DNA of 43,895 nucleotides. It comes from a virus. The notes beneath the pieces were generated by a model. It was not told where the DNA came from, made no database searches, and worked only from the letters and a program-made list of their open reading frames with translations. The translations under genes were made by a program, and so were the position numbers. The DNA is taken from positions 1 through 43,895 of IMG/VR virus record IMGVR_UViG_3300020395_000027; one strand, 5' to 3'. This document shows positions 11,301 to 20,600 of this stretch, one piece after another (the first letter of the stretch is position 1; each line of letters starts with the position of its first letter).

Positions 11301-12712
11301 TTATATCAACAATTGATGTTCTTGGTAACAGATTAGTTGATGCATTCTCTTTCTCTTCTGTTGATCTACAGAGTCCAGCAGATACCTCCCGTAAGATAAC
11401 TGCAGAGATTCAAACTGATAAGAAAAATATTGTAGATGGTACATCTGGATTTGATATGCCAGCTGGTCCTGTTCAACCTGGTCCTGCTCAAGTTGTATTC
11501 ATTGAACCACCACCTGCTGTTGATATTAATGGTGAAGGTGGGGTATTAAAACTTCAAGGTTCTGCAAGTGTTGTTTCTGCAGAGGTTCAAGATATTGTTT
11601 CTCTCAACTCTATTTCTACTGTAAGTAAAGCAGTTACAAGTAATATACAGAAAGTCATTCCTAATGATGCTCTATCTAATATCAACTTCTTTGAAACTGC
11701 TGCATATCTTGATATTGACTTTAATATTGGTGATACTATTGCTTATATCCCAGACACCATTAAGTTTAAACCAATGGGTCTACTTCTTATTGGTGATGAA
11801 GTTGTAAGATATCATAGAAAACTTTCTGATAGATTTACTAATATTCTTAGAGGTCTTAGAGGAACTACTGAGCAAGATTGGACTGCTGGTACTTTCTTGA
11901 GACAAATTCCAGAACTTGTATCTGTTGCTCCTGTGGGTGTTGTTCAGGTACAGTCTGAAAGTGATGTTAAGATTGTCAGTGCAAGTGCAGCTGCAGGAGG
12001 ATTTGAGAGAGTTACACAAAGACAAGTTGGTTCTGCTGATGAATTAAAAATCACCAAAGCAGCAACTGAACTTGTTTTAATTCCACCACCAGGCGGTGTT
12101 GTTGATGGATATGCAGAGGAACTATTCTTAACAGATCCAATTCCTGTTAGAGCTGGTAACACAACTGGTGGACATGATGGTGAAGTTGATCTTATTGAAA
12201 TCAATGATGGTTATCATGTTGGTAAGAGAAATGCAACTGAAGTTCTTATCGTTAACTCTGTTTTTGGAAGAACTGCAGAATACATTGGACAATATACTAA
12301 AACAAATGTTGGTCATACCATTGGTCACTTTGATGGTATTTTTGATGATGGTGTATGTTCTGTATCTGGTTTATCACTTGCGGAACTTGATTTATACTTT
12401 GGATCTCTTACTATAAAAGACTTTAGTGAAAGGAGAGATTCTAGTTATACACTAGCTGGTGATAAATTTGTAATGATGCCTCCATCAATTCAAAATCCAG
12501 TTGCGATTAGTTCTTCCGCAGGAACAATTCCCGCAACTATTAATGTTCAGGATACTACTTACTTCCCTGATGAGGGATATGTATTTACTAGTGGTGGAAC
12601 TGTTGTTCAGTATACTGGAAAAACAGCAACATCATTCACTGGATGTACTTTAACTAGAGGTACAAACTCAATTTCTAACGGTCATGAGTTAGTTCCGTTT
12701 GCAATTGACTAA
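2363..12712 (+). CDS. Giant modular baseplate/virion protein in the gp7 position
   Basis: This 3449-residue protein lies between gp6 and gp8, where T4 has gp7 (1032 residues). A baseplate wedge or peripheral role is inferred from position. The N-terminal 210 residues look like a conserved cap, with LPAFITDEYELFSKFVQKYYE and a helical DKRTLIKNIQKFYKAKGTKSS stretch. After this the chain is a string of beta modules: 'FP..G.I.IG.E.I' units at about residues 73-126, 318-369, 1266-1323, 3123-3179 and 3386-3449; GSGY-type units at about 548-680, 1177-1240, 1556-1690 and 2905-2951; and a YHYH-type domain at about 757-865. Two all-helical units (2041-2140, 2280-2385) stand out, followed by 'LDGVLQ..Y.V.G..I.F' units near 2510-2720. 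No signal peptide, transmembrane segment or enzyme motif is evident. The frame is open throughout, so this is one intact gene. Homology to T4 gp7 itself is not visible. Confidence 0.85.
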   Translation: MPAVKTKRISTLIETQLPAFITDEYELFSKFVQKYYEAQEVQGGTLDIINNLQKYADIDYYEQNLLRQSDILDTSISASDDTIVLQDATSFPKKNGYVKIDDEIIFYGSRTDTQLNECSRGVSGNTSLGDLYESSTFSSTTAAAHNAGQNVYNVSNLFLYAFVKNFENQYLGSFPEKYLRGEVDKRTLIKNIQKFYKAKGTKSSIQFIFNTVIAKDSDNKPEVYKPRDFTYKSSESDWINVYALKCKVVSGDPKDLIGSKIIQTATAEYGYADAFVDNVNADGTSDNEKIYNIVLASETVNGEFAISTKTKLAKSLSGTAISGDRIDVSSTLGWETTGSVLIGEETITFSEKTVTQFIIDERQAQGATVHPSGASVYKPVTISGNGVTLLTFGVVYNLKPQDSHPYSSPGDDIQVSNPGFETDDPKIVKVGTKDTRWVFNSGTAPLIPTLPSIQSSLSQLTTDVSSIFEDDQYYYITSSSYPSYKILDGSTVNENLLDQRILRIIRKQATRTTEIYQTPRRDIGILLNGVPVYGFRDHDSIRFGKLEEIKINTQGRGYEKPPFVLIDQVPNKARAVLTGQVVERIIVDTEDIFPRTPDITITSGRNASVRAVVTGGKVTSLILDNPGEFYSSPPIVRISDTAGRGRFADYEAVVNTDGNITGFNKRGEGNFYNQNTVKVDIIPVGEDASGIPLLKEWNFNRFNKLENNLDTEYGYIFQNYNNALDYGYGHVANPKALRVDLNDNINSAGTEPSTKTHSPIIGFAYDGNPIYGPFGHQDPLDSTSSIVRMTSGYSLNGSRSNGPSLTQYPLGSFNNDYTYTHKSGTLDQNNGRFCITPDFPQGTYAYFITINSNQVPQYPYIIGENFYSLPVDSNYNSNINQDDIPKNSKKYYVSGMQGNGEGLIAKIAEVSSGTVDAIDVINTSDNFSINSQLYFDNRGTEGSEVEAIISSVKGKSVNYIESKENKVVKLTTIQNAYLFANDTLNQPSSGASGSIVGTVKNDNTIVLRNVNGIFDETGTFSATIKTFTILLDQRSSYTKGATLSLTDGVNTPIATAEVLEGTSSQNTVQIKVLTGTWIVDNTYFLQSDDLFNTSGTRIEKLTSLSDGLEPFDVNQSVALVETASNHGLGIGDQVTIDINPNDATKLKTYYVRKRLYQEAVLIPPTATTNINFTGIGRYEILNGGADYTAGTYTGVALTSGSGSGATATFTVSDAGIISNIQIENSGSGYARGDYLSVADEDLVRSGASTSTARLTLYVGHVGVPAGGTKVTVDNSLGFSTDDLIQIGEEILKVTGITGNDISVTRGQEGTTDIDHFDGQEVKLYKAQYNFNNNFQIFAGANSGRIQSYDPVTHKIIISYPYGTLKTTANEVVLSSSFFDSSDPKRLVAVKSSGDLTYKFEFSEDNSTFVPNPNINVQEFYKYKFDTSHSSLTGTYFDISPSKNLNLVTVEKTEGTHLPGNAGAFTDVKFGFGSRLETNNYQTKVGTDFTNFYYYDKKNVVNAEDAYLKIITDPLQGTKTINYVTEDRFVYDVTSQPLWDGSGSISYTTTGQFAIGEINKVDIINLGLNYKKVPIILGVDPTQSYRASATVTFDTSSNIITGVEIVEKGSNYSKPKVIITDGDGSDASFDIVVRNGEIFSIVVSSTGKGYTYAPTIKIIESDTQAFASSSTIGVPQSVNIIQNGGGYHEDKTVASNFSSSYILGVQSSGEIPEYQKGETVVQIIDGVEVLRAKVIEYRRGSNLIKIGNVDGTIRENVLIRSVLRSNVVSTVKSIFVTTFAESITSFYDNLGYYTSDKGRLGVSNQKILDSDFYQDYSYVVRSKTPINEWRDLIKSTTHPAGFKLFGEVDVEATAGTEMPAEELPKSSHFSVIQLWDPAKNKITVENTTYGITQSVQSVKSQRVRKGIGSAATSEFLFNEVRAFEFTLAAPFDGYYDTDGRLQGTTSFQIINDLGVPFSPASDKGVIVTLDGVIQDPGVAYNISGDNIIFTAPPLGPGTKNNSSYEGVTFYGKIFQFKDDQYNTKHFKKLRNIFQRDGIWIDAANQIERNIEFIVNESIGYGKSTYPTLDWSTKQDDYEENLRFILDAYQHDIRFGGNIKTIDYTSAFNTEDRYLYIKNNKTESNSIFAYATRLAKLAMRNWDYTDTGVTYAQGSNTINLSSTDNVAIGMFVSSGRAFPSDTKITSIDSATQVTVSRNAIANSSGGGGVPVGTTDLSGTAPAGGTTIPTSTGRVVDGETYDVPPGSTVSVATSFGGTDQATFSWSGLNTGMFYKAGQLIEGNRQYIIDTTHAWMVSTYPSLAAVAGTAAAKCKRDIGLFLDAYVYHLKQGGNFKIVEAAQLYYTKNEYPYGETRTSLVGVLTEALATFSYAKDLAIQAMRNQLPFTDPNALVDSVSPVCAEVESTLNTYHSIVNTILAEGMGLVDKTTQNPNKSGNWTPTLTYSNYNIIGDANIPFQECNTVASAISSLYDNLDDIINLKSVTRTLPDYIDGETKEFELYWDDNTAVDSEKDENLFLSLNAVLQRPKFTEDYPGEDAYFIDRTVIPNVIKFDVAPIWDQDLGAKTIGEPTAVEKVVGIGVGNYKRLTIDYNLVDGVRNGPFLILDVEDYTVQSIEAEDALYVFLDGVLQRKGYSYTVSGPNIFFNVPITKEMKIDMRYLYGRDVGQVLNIYDFAPDTYYAQGSFSFDSTVLNAFLKYDWMGDAAGSAIQVWQQRANGTYNVIGEISNPVVTGNNIVFDLKGQNAAIENGLDYTFVPKKYYDRTFVIADADISNVTVSYVQDEIGRKVLKTDDGIWSGSNYGITYKKPFVSLSNGDKISVEGEEGFRSIKKLPTEATSKDGRSGEQLTDDIFGSVSVESYTGITRGEGLSVVATIENGSITKLTWNQRSYDPITQPTAYQYFTPPVLKFEPLNGEGGGARANVLVSKGQVISVDLLDGGSGYTKAPKVIVTRRFDVLSDREIGVSLINVAIRPYLDVAQSSLIISTIDVLGNRLVDAFSFSSVDLQSPADTSRKITAEIQTDKKNIVDGTSGFDMPAGPVQPGPAQVVFIEPPPAVDINGEGGVLKLQGSASVVSAEVQDIVSLNSISTVSKAVTSNIQKVIPNDALSNINFFETAAYLDIDFNIGDTIAYIPDTIKFKPMGLLLIGDEVVRYHRKLSDRFTNILRGLRGTTEQDWTAGTFLRQIPELVSVAPVGVVQVQSESDVKIVSASAAAGGFERVTQRQVGSADELKITKAATELVLIPPPGGVVDGYAEELFLTDPIPVRAGNTTGGHDGEVDLIEINDGYHVGKRNATEVLIVNSVFGRTAEYIGQYTKTNVGHTIGHFDGIFDDGVCSVSGLSLAELDLYFGSLTIKDFSERRDSSYTLAGDKFVMMPPSIQNPVAISSSAGTIPATINVQDTTYFPDEGYVFTSGGTVVQYTGKTATSFTGCTLTRGTNSISNGHELVPFAID
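4631..4955 (+). other. YHYH-type domain inside the 3449-residue protein
   Basis: Residues about 757-865 read HSPIIGFAYDGNPIYGPFG, then D.NNGRF...PQGTYAYFIT and finally YPYIIG. This is the pattern of the YHYH domain, found in secreted bacterial proteins and in marine phage structural proteins, whose function is unknown. The conserved AYDGNPIYGP core is intact. It may be a surface or glycan-facing module; that role is inference. Confidence 0.7.
8483..9520 (+). repeat. Two copies of an all-helical KCxRDI...AMRNW module
   Basis: Two helical stretches in an otherwise beta-rich protein resemble each other. The first (8483-8785, residues about 2041-2140) has YPTLDW, ILDAYQHDIRFGGN and LAKLAMRNWDY. 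The second (9197-9520, about 2280-2385) has YPSLAA, KCKRDIGLFLDAY, LKQGGNF and LAIQAMRNQ. The pattern is YP.L, a [KR]..I..ILDA.. helix, .GGN and an AMRN helix. The same pattern occurs twice in the 3721-residue protein downstream. The two copies here are separated by about 140 residues of beta and glycine-rich sequence, including a SIDSAT unit. Confidence 0.7.
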
Positions 12713-12733
12713 ATATTGCTATAAATATAAATA
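12709..12733 (+). promoter_or_regulatory. Tandem T4-type late promoter-like motifs before gp8
   Basis: A CTAAATA (12709-12715) overlaps the stop of the giant gene. It is followed by two overlapping perfect TATAAATA octamers at 12720-12727 and 12726-12733. The last ends 41 bases before the gp8 ATG. These are the best matches to the T4 late consensus in the window. Confidence 0.65.
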
Positions 12734-12774
12734 ACTCAGGCACAAACTATTACAACGTCGGATAAAGAAACACC

Positions 12775-14589
12775 ATGGCTGCTATTATTTCTGATAAGTT
12801 TCGTATATTTAACGCGAAACAATTCTTAGAATCACTTACTGAGGGTCCCACGGACACCAGTAATGAACGATCTAGGATGTACTTCTTTGTGGGTAGACCG
12901 CAACCATGGAGAGCATACTTAGAGATTTATTCAAAAGGTTCCACATCATTTACTGTAGGAGATGAGGTTTACGTAGGAACATATGGTTCCACTACCTTCC
13001 GTGCTACAATCGCTGCTGTTTATGATAGTGCCCTACTTCTTACCGACGTTTTTGGAAGTGCAGGTGTAAACTCCGCTCCTGCTCTAGCAACCGATCTTAA
13101 GTGCCGTACTGGTGGAGCAGGTGGTTCCGATACAGGTGCTGTTGCTAAGTCAGGTGTTTATCGTTATGCAACTGAGGACGTTCCTCCTCTACCTCTTGAT
13201 AACCAGAGTGAAAAAATTGCTCTTTACGACGAACTAATTGCTGCTAAGCGTATTACTGATGCTTTTGCAAGAACTGTTGTTCGTCGTTACAACTGGGATT
13301 TAGTAGCTAACCCTAAGTTTGACATGTGGAAACCTGATTACTCTGCTACACCTGGTGGCGGTGGTCAAATTGGTAAAACAACCGCAACAGGTCAAACTAG
13401 TATTGCTGATGCTAAGTTCTATGTAATGAACTCTCAGTATGAAATATTCAAGTGTCTTTACAATGGTGAAGATCCTTCTAACACAACTGGTCAAAACGCA
13501 ACTGAAGAACCAACTACTGCAGGTGGTAACTATGCTTCTGCTACAGGTCTTTATACAGAAAGCACTGGTGCTGGATACATTTGGAAGTATATGTATACCA
13601 TCCCAACTGATGATGTTCTGAAGTTCCTTTCTTCTGACTTCATGCCAATCGTTCTTCCCGCAAACGCTTCTAGAACTGCTGTTGTAGCACAGGCTGTAGA
13701 TGGTGCTGCTGACGTTGTTCTAGTTGAAGATGCTGGTTCAGGACTTCCTTCTTCACAAACTCTTTATACAAGTATTAAGGGTGATGGAGCTGGTGGTAAA
13801 GTTAAGTTTGTAACAAATGGTTCTGGTACAATCACATCTGCTGAGATTGAAGCTCGTGGATCAGGTTACACTTATGCTAATGTTTTAACATCTAATGGCA
13901 ATCTTTTCTCTGATGCTGGTTTAACAACTGCTGTAACAACTGGTGCTTCTGCTGTTGGTGCTTTTGAAGTTATTCTTCCTCCTGTTGGTGGACATGGTTC
14001 TGATCATGAAACAGAACTAAATGGTAAGCGTGTTATGACTAACATTCGTCTTACATATTCAGAAGGTTCTGGAGACTTCCCTGTAGATAACGACTTCCGT
14101 CGTATTGGTATTGTTTCTGATCCATTTAATTATGGAACAACAACTTTCTCTACTGCTGATACACTTTCTGGTTTAAAATCTCTTAAGATTACAGGTGCTA
14201 CTGCTGATTATTCTGTTGATGAAACAATCACTCAGACTGTAACTGGTGGTACTGCATATGGTACAGTTGTATCATGGACATTAGACAGTGGTTCTACTAC
14301 TGCTGGAGTTCTTAAGTACATTCAAACAAATGATGCTCATACAGATCAAGGTGTAGTAAGAGCTTTTGAAAGTAATGGTTCTAATGCTGTTTCTGGAGGA
14401 ATTTCTACTGCTTCTGGTAATGTAGATACAACTTATTCTTCCGCATTACTTGGAGTTACTTTCTCAAGTGGTTTAGCAACACCTGAAATTGAAAATAATT
14501 CTGGTGATGTCATTTATGTTGAGAATAGAAGACTAATCACTCGTGCTCCTGACCAGATTGAAGATATCAAGTTAGTTATTGAATTCTAG
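12775..14589 (+). CDS. gp8: Baseplate wedge subunit gp8, enlarged
   Basis: Blocks spread over this 604-residue protein match T4 gp8 (334 residues), the dimeric wedge protein that bridges gp6, gp7 and gp10. They are ISDKFR near the N-terminus, FFVGRPQPW at residues 37-45 (T4: FGRSEPW), the helix ending in VVRRYNW, GYIWKYMYTIP near 266 (T4: GYVWEYLFEIP), FRRIGIVSDPF near 441, and the C-terminal IYVENRR...DQIEDIKLVIEF. The extra length lies between these blocks: about 90 residues after position 50, a GSGY-type beta unit around 340-400, and a Gly/Thr/Ser-rich region around 455-575. The core is thus decorated with modules like those of its giant neighbours. It is preceded by tandem late-promoter-like motifs and only a weak ribosome binding site. 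Confidence 0.9.
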   Translation: MAAIISDKFRIFNAKQFLESLTEGPTDTSNERSRMYFFVGRPQPWRAYLEIYSKGSTSFTVGDEVYVGTYGSTTFRATIAAVYDSALLLTDVFGSAGVNSAPALATDLKCRTGGAGGSDTGAVAKSGVYRYATEDVPPLPLDNQSEKIALYDELIAAKRITDAFARTVVRRYNWDLVANPKFDMWKPDYSATPGGGGQIGKTTATGQTSIADAKFYVMNSQYEIFKCLYNGEDPSNTTGQNATEEPTTAGGNYASATGLYTESTGAGYIWKYMYTIPTDDVLKFLSSDFMPIVLPANASRTAVVAQAVDGAADVVLVEDAGSGLPSSQTLYTSIKGDGAGGKVKFVTNGSGTITSAEIEARGSGYTYANVLTSNGNLFSDAGLTTAVTTGASAVGAFEVILPPVGGHGSDHETELNGKRVMTNIRLTYSEGSGDFPVDNDFRRIGIVSDPFNYGTTTFSTADTLSGLKSLKITGATADYSVDETITQTVTGGTAYGTVVSWTLDSGSTTAGVLKYIQTNDAHTDQGVVRAFESNGSNAVSGGISTASGNVDTTYSSALLGVTFSSGLATPEIENNSGDVIYVENRRLITRAPDQIEDIKLVIEF

Positions 14590-14597
14590 AAACTACG

Positions 14598-14630
14598 CTA
14601 AATACTAGGGACTAGATCCTACCAGTATTT
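14598..14630 (+). promoter_or_regulatory. Late promoter-like motif within an imperfect hairpin
   Basis: CTAAATA at 14598-14604 is a T4-late-like core 38 bases before the next ATG. AAATACT (14600-14606) can pair with AGTATTT (14624-14630), with a further GG/CC after a bulge. The hairpin is followed by only four T residues. This may be a weak terminator overlapping a promoter, as seen more clearly near 43720. The promoter call is more secure than the hairpin. Confidence 0.4.
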
Positions 14631-14642
14631 TGGCGGAGTACG

Positions 14643-17600
14643 ATGCCACAGAAGACAAACTTAAATGTAAATCCCTATTACGAGGACTTTGACGCGAGTA
14701 AGAATTTCTATAAGATTCTATTCCGTCCTGGTTACTCTATTCAAAGCAGGGAACTGACTCAGGTACAATCAATTCTTCAAAACCAAATTGAAAGTTTTGG
14801 TAAGTATGCTTTCAAGCAAGGAGAACTTGTAATTCCTGGTGAGGTAGGTCTTAATACAAAATTAGATTACGTAAAATTATCGTCTGTCTCTGAGGTTGCT
14901 ATTTCAGAGGGAGACGATATTGTTTATAAGAAGTATGATATTAGTCAGTTAATAGGACAGAAACTAATTGGTCTTACTTCTGGAGTTACAGCTACTATAT
15001 TAACTACAAAGTTAGCAACTGAGTCTTCTGCTGATACTTTGTTTGTTAGTTATGTCAATAGTGGTAATTCCAACACAGAACCAACCTTCCGTCAAGGTGA
15101 AACTCTAGAAGTTGTTGATGGTGTTAATACACCACTTTTAGTTGTTGGTACAGATGGTAGTGTTCTTCCTACAAGTATTCAAGTAACAAATCCAGATACT
15201 CTAGAAGTAACTTCTTTAGAAAGTCCTGCTATGGGTTATGGTTCTGCTGTTAAAGTAGAAGAAGGTATTTACTTTGTTAATGGTTATTTTGTTCGTAATA
15301 GTGAACAGTTATTAGTAATAGATGAATATTATGATAAACCATCAGCAAAAGTTGGTTTTACAATTAAAGAAGAAATTGTAACACCTGAGGCAGAAGCAAG
15401 TCTGTATGATAATTCAATTGGTTCAGCAAACTATACTGCACCTGGAGCACATAGATTAAAGATTAGTTTAGAGTTAAAAGAATTTGCTCTTGATGCAATT
15501 ACTGATAAAAATTTTATTCAGTTATTGAATATTTTCAGAGGACAGGTTAGAAGTAAGATTTCCTCTACAGATTTTAGTGTTCTTGAACAAACTTTAGCAC
15601 GTAGAACATTTGATGAGTCAGGTGATTATATTGTTGATAATTTTTCTGTGGATGTTAGAGAGTGGGCACAGAAAGATGGTAACAAGGGTATCTACAGTGC
15701 TGATGAATTCAATCTTTATAATGGATATGATGCTTCTGATGCAGCTAAGAAAATGGTTGCAAGTATTGGTCCTGGTAAAGCATATATTAAAGGATATGAA
15801 ATTGTCAATAAAGAAACTAAGTATCTTGAGATCAATAAGGCAAGAGAAAGTCTTTCTAGTGATAACGTAAATCTTAAGACTAAAGGTCTTCCAACATATA
15901 GTATTACCAATGTATTTGGTAGTGTTCCTTTAAACAAAGAAGGATCTGAGTTAACTGCTTATCCAGATGTATTCTTATACTCTACATTTAATGATGGATC
16001 TATTGGTTTAAACAATACAGAACTATCTACTGATCACAGACAAACTATTGATAGAAGAGGTAAAATTTTTAATACTGATGATGGTATTAAAACTATTACC
16101 TTACAAATTACTAATACTACAACTTTAATTGGTGCAGTATCAGATGCCACATTCCAAACACAATTTGGTGAGTTATTTTATATTAAAACTAGAAGTGATT
16201 TAGGAACACCAACAGCTGTTAGTTCTTTTAAAACATTATCTTTTGCAACTTCAAACAAACCATTGATCAACTCTTCTGAGTCTGTTCAATTTTTAGAATT
16301 GACAGTTTATGGTAACAAGAGTGAACTAGAGTTACTATGCTTAGAATATGATTTATCTGATGGTGATAAGAAAAGAAAAATTTTCTTAACAGAATCTGAT
16401 GCTTCAGCAAATAATAATGAATTTGGATTTATTGTAGATTACTCAGAAATTATTACTCCTGTTATTGGTAAAACAAAACCAAGCAATTTCTTCTTACAGA
16501 AGAGAGGATCTGGATTTAATTCTGATTCTGATATTGTCTTATCCAAAGGTCGTTTAGAAGCAGGAACAACTGCATATAACACTACATTTGGTTATTCATA
16601 TTTTGATCCACAATTCTTTACTAAAATTATTTTAGAAAGTATTCCTGCAGGTGCTAATGCATTTGATGAAGGTAAATATGTATTTGGTATTAAAAGCAAT
16701 GCATATGGTGTTGTAGAAGGATCTTCTGCTGGTGTTTATAGTACAGGAAGGATTTTATTTGTTAAAACTTTATCTGGTAAGTTCCAATCTGGTGAGACAC
16801 TTAGAGATGAAAGTGGTAATACTGTAAAGATTGCAAGAGATAATACAATTTCACATTTCGTAGTTCAGAATAGAGGTTTAGGATATGCTGAAACTGGTGT
16901 TACATTATTAATTAATGGTCTTGAATTTGATGCATCAAAAATTGCATTAGGTCAAACAATTGCAGGTAATATTTACAGTGCTACTATTACTAACAGAAAA
17001 GCAGTAAATATTGAGTATGCACAACCACCAGCTGTAACTGTACAGAATCCTGAAGGTGCATCTGCTCCTGGTTCTGCAGCTGCTGTTGTACCTGTTCTAT
17101 TCAGAAATACAGTAACTACATATACTCCACAAAATGTTAAGTCTATAGGTTGTTCCTATGGATCTGGTAATGCAAATAGTTTCTCTGCAGACGTTGTTGT
17201 AGATAGTCAAGAATACTCTGATATTAAAGCAGTAACAAATTATACATTCTTTGGTACTCAAGGAACTAATTTCATTGAGTCAACTAGTTTTAGTGCAGAT
17301 GCATCTATTTTATTACAGCAAGGAGATCTTATACAATTCTCTGATAATACTAACAATCTAGTTCGTTCAGTAGTACAATATGCTACAAAACAAGAAGGAT
17401 CATCTAAATCTAGAATTTATCTAGATACAGTTCTTCCTGGGGATGTTACAAACACTAGTATTGTACGTTTACGTCCAAAAGTACAAAATACTAATTCAGG
17501 TACATTACTATTCCCAACTGGTAGCAAGCAAGTTTCTCAAGTTTCTGTTGGTGGTGATGACACTAAGATCAAGTATTACTTCCGTAGAGATTTTGTAACT

Positions 17601-20600
17601 ACTGCTTCTTCTGGTGGTGGTACAATTACATTTGCTGCTCAGTTACCATTTGGTACACAAAGGTTTGCTGCATTTAGTGAGAGTAACTTTGTTATTACTG
17701 TATTAGATGCAGGTGATGCTCCTAATATTGTTAAAGGGGATATTATCTATGTTGATGAAGATTCTGTAGAGATTTCATCTGCTACTGATACAGCTAGTGG
17801 TTTAACTTCTGGTAGTATTAGTTTGCAATTACCATCAACATATTTTGGAACTATTCCTACCAATGGAACCTATCCTAAACTAAAACTTTCTGCAACTCTA
17901 GAAGTAACTAATGCAAAACCAAGACTTAAGACTGCTATAAGAGATAAGAGAATTGTTATTGCTTCTGCTGGTGATCGCATTGTTCCATTTAGAGGAAGTG
18001 ATTATGATAGTGAAGTAGTAGAAACTCTATCATATTCCGATGCGTTTAAATTGAAATATGTTTATGAAGGAACTTCATCTCAACCACCTAATGTAGATTC
18101 TGCAGGTAATTTGATTTCTGGAACAGATGTTAGTTCTAGATATACATTTGATAATGGTCAGAGAGATACACTATATGATGTTTCTAGAATCGTTCTTAAA
18201 CCAGGTTTTGAACCTGCTGTTGGTCAATTATTAATTGCATTTGATTACTTTGAACATTCACAAGGTGACTTTGTTACTATAGACAGTTATTTACATGAAG
18301 CTGGTGTTTCAGAAGATGAGATTCCATCTTTCAACTCCTCGGTTCATGGTAACTTAGAACTTAAGAACGTAATTGATTTCAGACCTAAGGTAGATACTAG
18401 TGCTATTATTCCTGGTTTCCTTAATATTGCGTCTCTTGAAACTACTATTGGATCTTTTGCTGGTTCTGGTGCAATATTATCAAGTACTCCAGCTCCAGAT
18501 TTAGGATTGGAATATACATTTTCATTCAGTCAAGTTCAATACTTGGATCGTATTGATGGTATCTTCTTAGATAAGAAAGGTCAGTTTGTAGTTAAGGAAG
18601 GTAATTCATCTCTTAACCCAACTAAACCAGATCCTATTGACGATGCTGTACCTCTTTTCTATGCATATATTCCTGCATTTACAAAGACAACTAAAGATGT
18701 AAGGATTACTCCTGTTGATAATCGTCGTTATACAATGCGTGATATCGGCAAGTTGGAGAAGAGAATTGAAAGATTAGAATATTACACAACATTAAGCATT
18801 CTTGAGCAACAAGCTCTTAATATGCAGGTTAAGGATGAAATTGGACTTGATAGATTTAAGTCTGGTTTCTTTGTTGATAATTTTGAAGCACATAAAGTTG
18901 GAAACTTACAATCTCTTGATTATAGATGTTCAGTGGACAGTCAGCAAAGTGTCCTACGTCCTCAAGCAAAAGAAGATTCTGTTAACTTAGAAGAAGCAAA
19001 TGTAAGAGAAGATCAAAGAGCAGTTTCTGGATATAAGAAATCTGGAGACATGGTAACCTTACCATATTCCCCACTATCTTTACTTGGAAATAGTTTTGCA
19101 TCTAAAACTTTAAATCCAAATCCATTCGTTGTTCTTCAATATGTTGGTGATGGAGAAATTTCTCCATCTATAGATCATTGGTATGATCAAACAGAAGAAC
19201 CACTTGTAGTAGATACAAATACTGATCTCTTTAATATTTTTCTAGCAAAAGAAAATGTAAAAGAAAGTTTTTCAAGTCTCTATAATTCTTTTGTAGTTAA
19301 CTGGGTTGGAACATCTTCTTCCTTTACTGCAATTAATTCTTTAGGTGAAAATAATACACAGCAATCTACAACTTCTGTTACTAATGCATCTGTAGCAAGT
19401 TCTTCTAATATTAGTCCTCAAAATAATGATGTTGGTAAAGGAATTCAAACTAAGAGTATCGGTGAAAGTAAAGTTTCAACTTCCTTAGCATTCTTTGCAA
19501 GAAGTATTCCTGTTAAGTATGTCGTAAGACGAATGAAGCCAAATACTAAACTTTATGTTTTCTTAGAAGGAAGAAATATTGGACGTTGGGTAAATCCAGA
19601 TCTTAGATTTACAGGTATTGCTGGTAACTCTTCATCTGCATTTAATGGAGAGATTACAACTGATGAATATGGTAATGCTAGTGGTTTAATTATTGTTCCA
19701 TCTGGACTACCACCATTAGAAAATGCAACATGGACTGGAGATGTTAATACTGTATCATATGATACATCTGCAGAAGAGGTTTCTGTAACATCAGGTGAAT
19801 TAACATTTAGATTTACTTCTAGTTCTACTAATGCTTCTAAAGAGGAAGTTGATAGTTATACAGAAGTTAAGTATTATGCTACGGGTATTCTTCCAGAGAA
19901 TCCTTCTAGTATCATTTCTACAAAACCATCCTACTTTAAATCCAATGAAGGTGTTCAGTTAATTGAAAGCAATACTGATAATCCTGTAAGACCTAATCCT
20001 CTTGCACAAACGTTTAAAGTAGAAAATTTAGACGGTGGATGTTTTATAACAGGTGTTGATTTGTTCTTCAGTAAGAAGAGCACTAACATTCCAGTTAAAG
20101 CTTATATTACTAATGTTGATGCAGAGAAACCTGCCAAGAACATTGTTCCTGGTTCAGAAAAAACTTTATCACCAAATACTTTCCTTAAGTGTTCTGCTAG
20201 TGGAAACATGGCAGTATATAAAGGAGAAAATGTAACTGGTGCATCTTCTTCTGCATCTGGTCCTATACTTAAAGTATTTGATAAGAATAATGTAGAACTA
20301 GTAGCTACTGCTTCTGGTAAGTATAGTCTTACTAATGAGCAAGTTTATACTGTAGTTTTAAGTAACCATAATGGTAAATCTTTTGTTCAGAATGAAGATT
20401 TAATTATTCCATCTGTAACTCTTGCTAATGCAACCAATGCTACAGATTTAGTTCTGTCTATTGTAAAGGATAGTGGTAAAGTTTCTAAGATGAGAATTAC
20501 TAATCCTGGTGTAAACTATGATAGTGCAATTCTTACAATTGAAAGTCCACAACTTCCTGGTGGTGCAACAGCAACTGCAAGTATTGAAGTTTCTGGTGGT

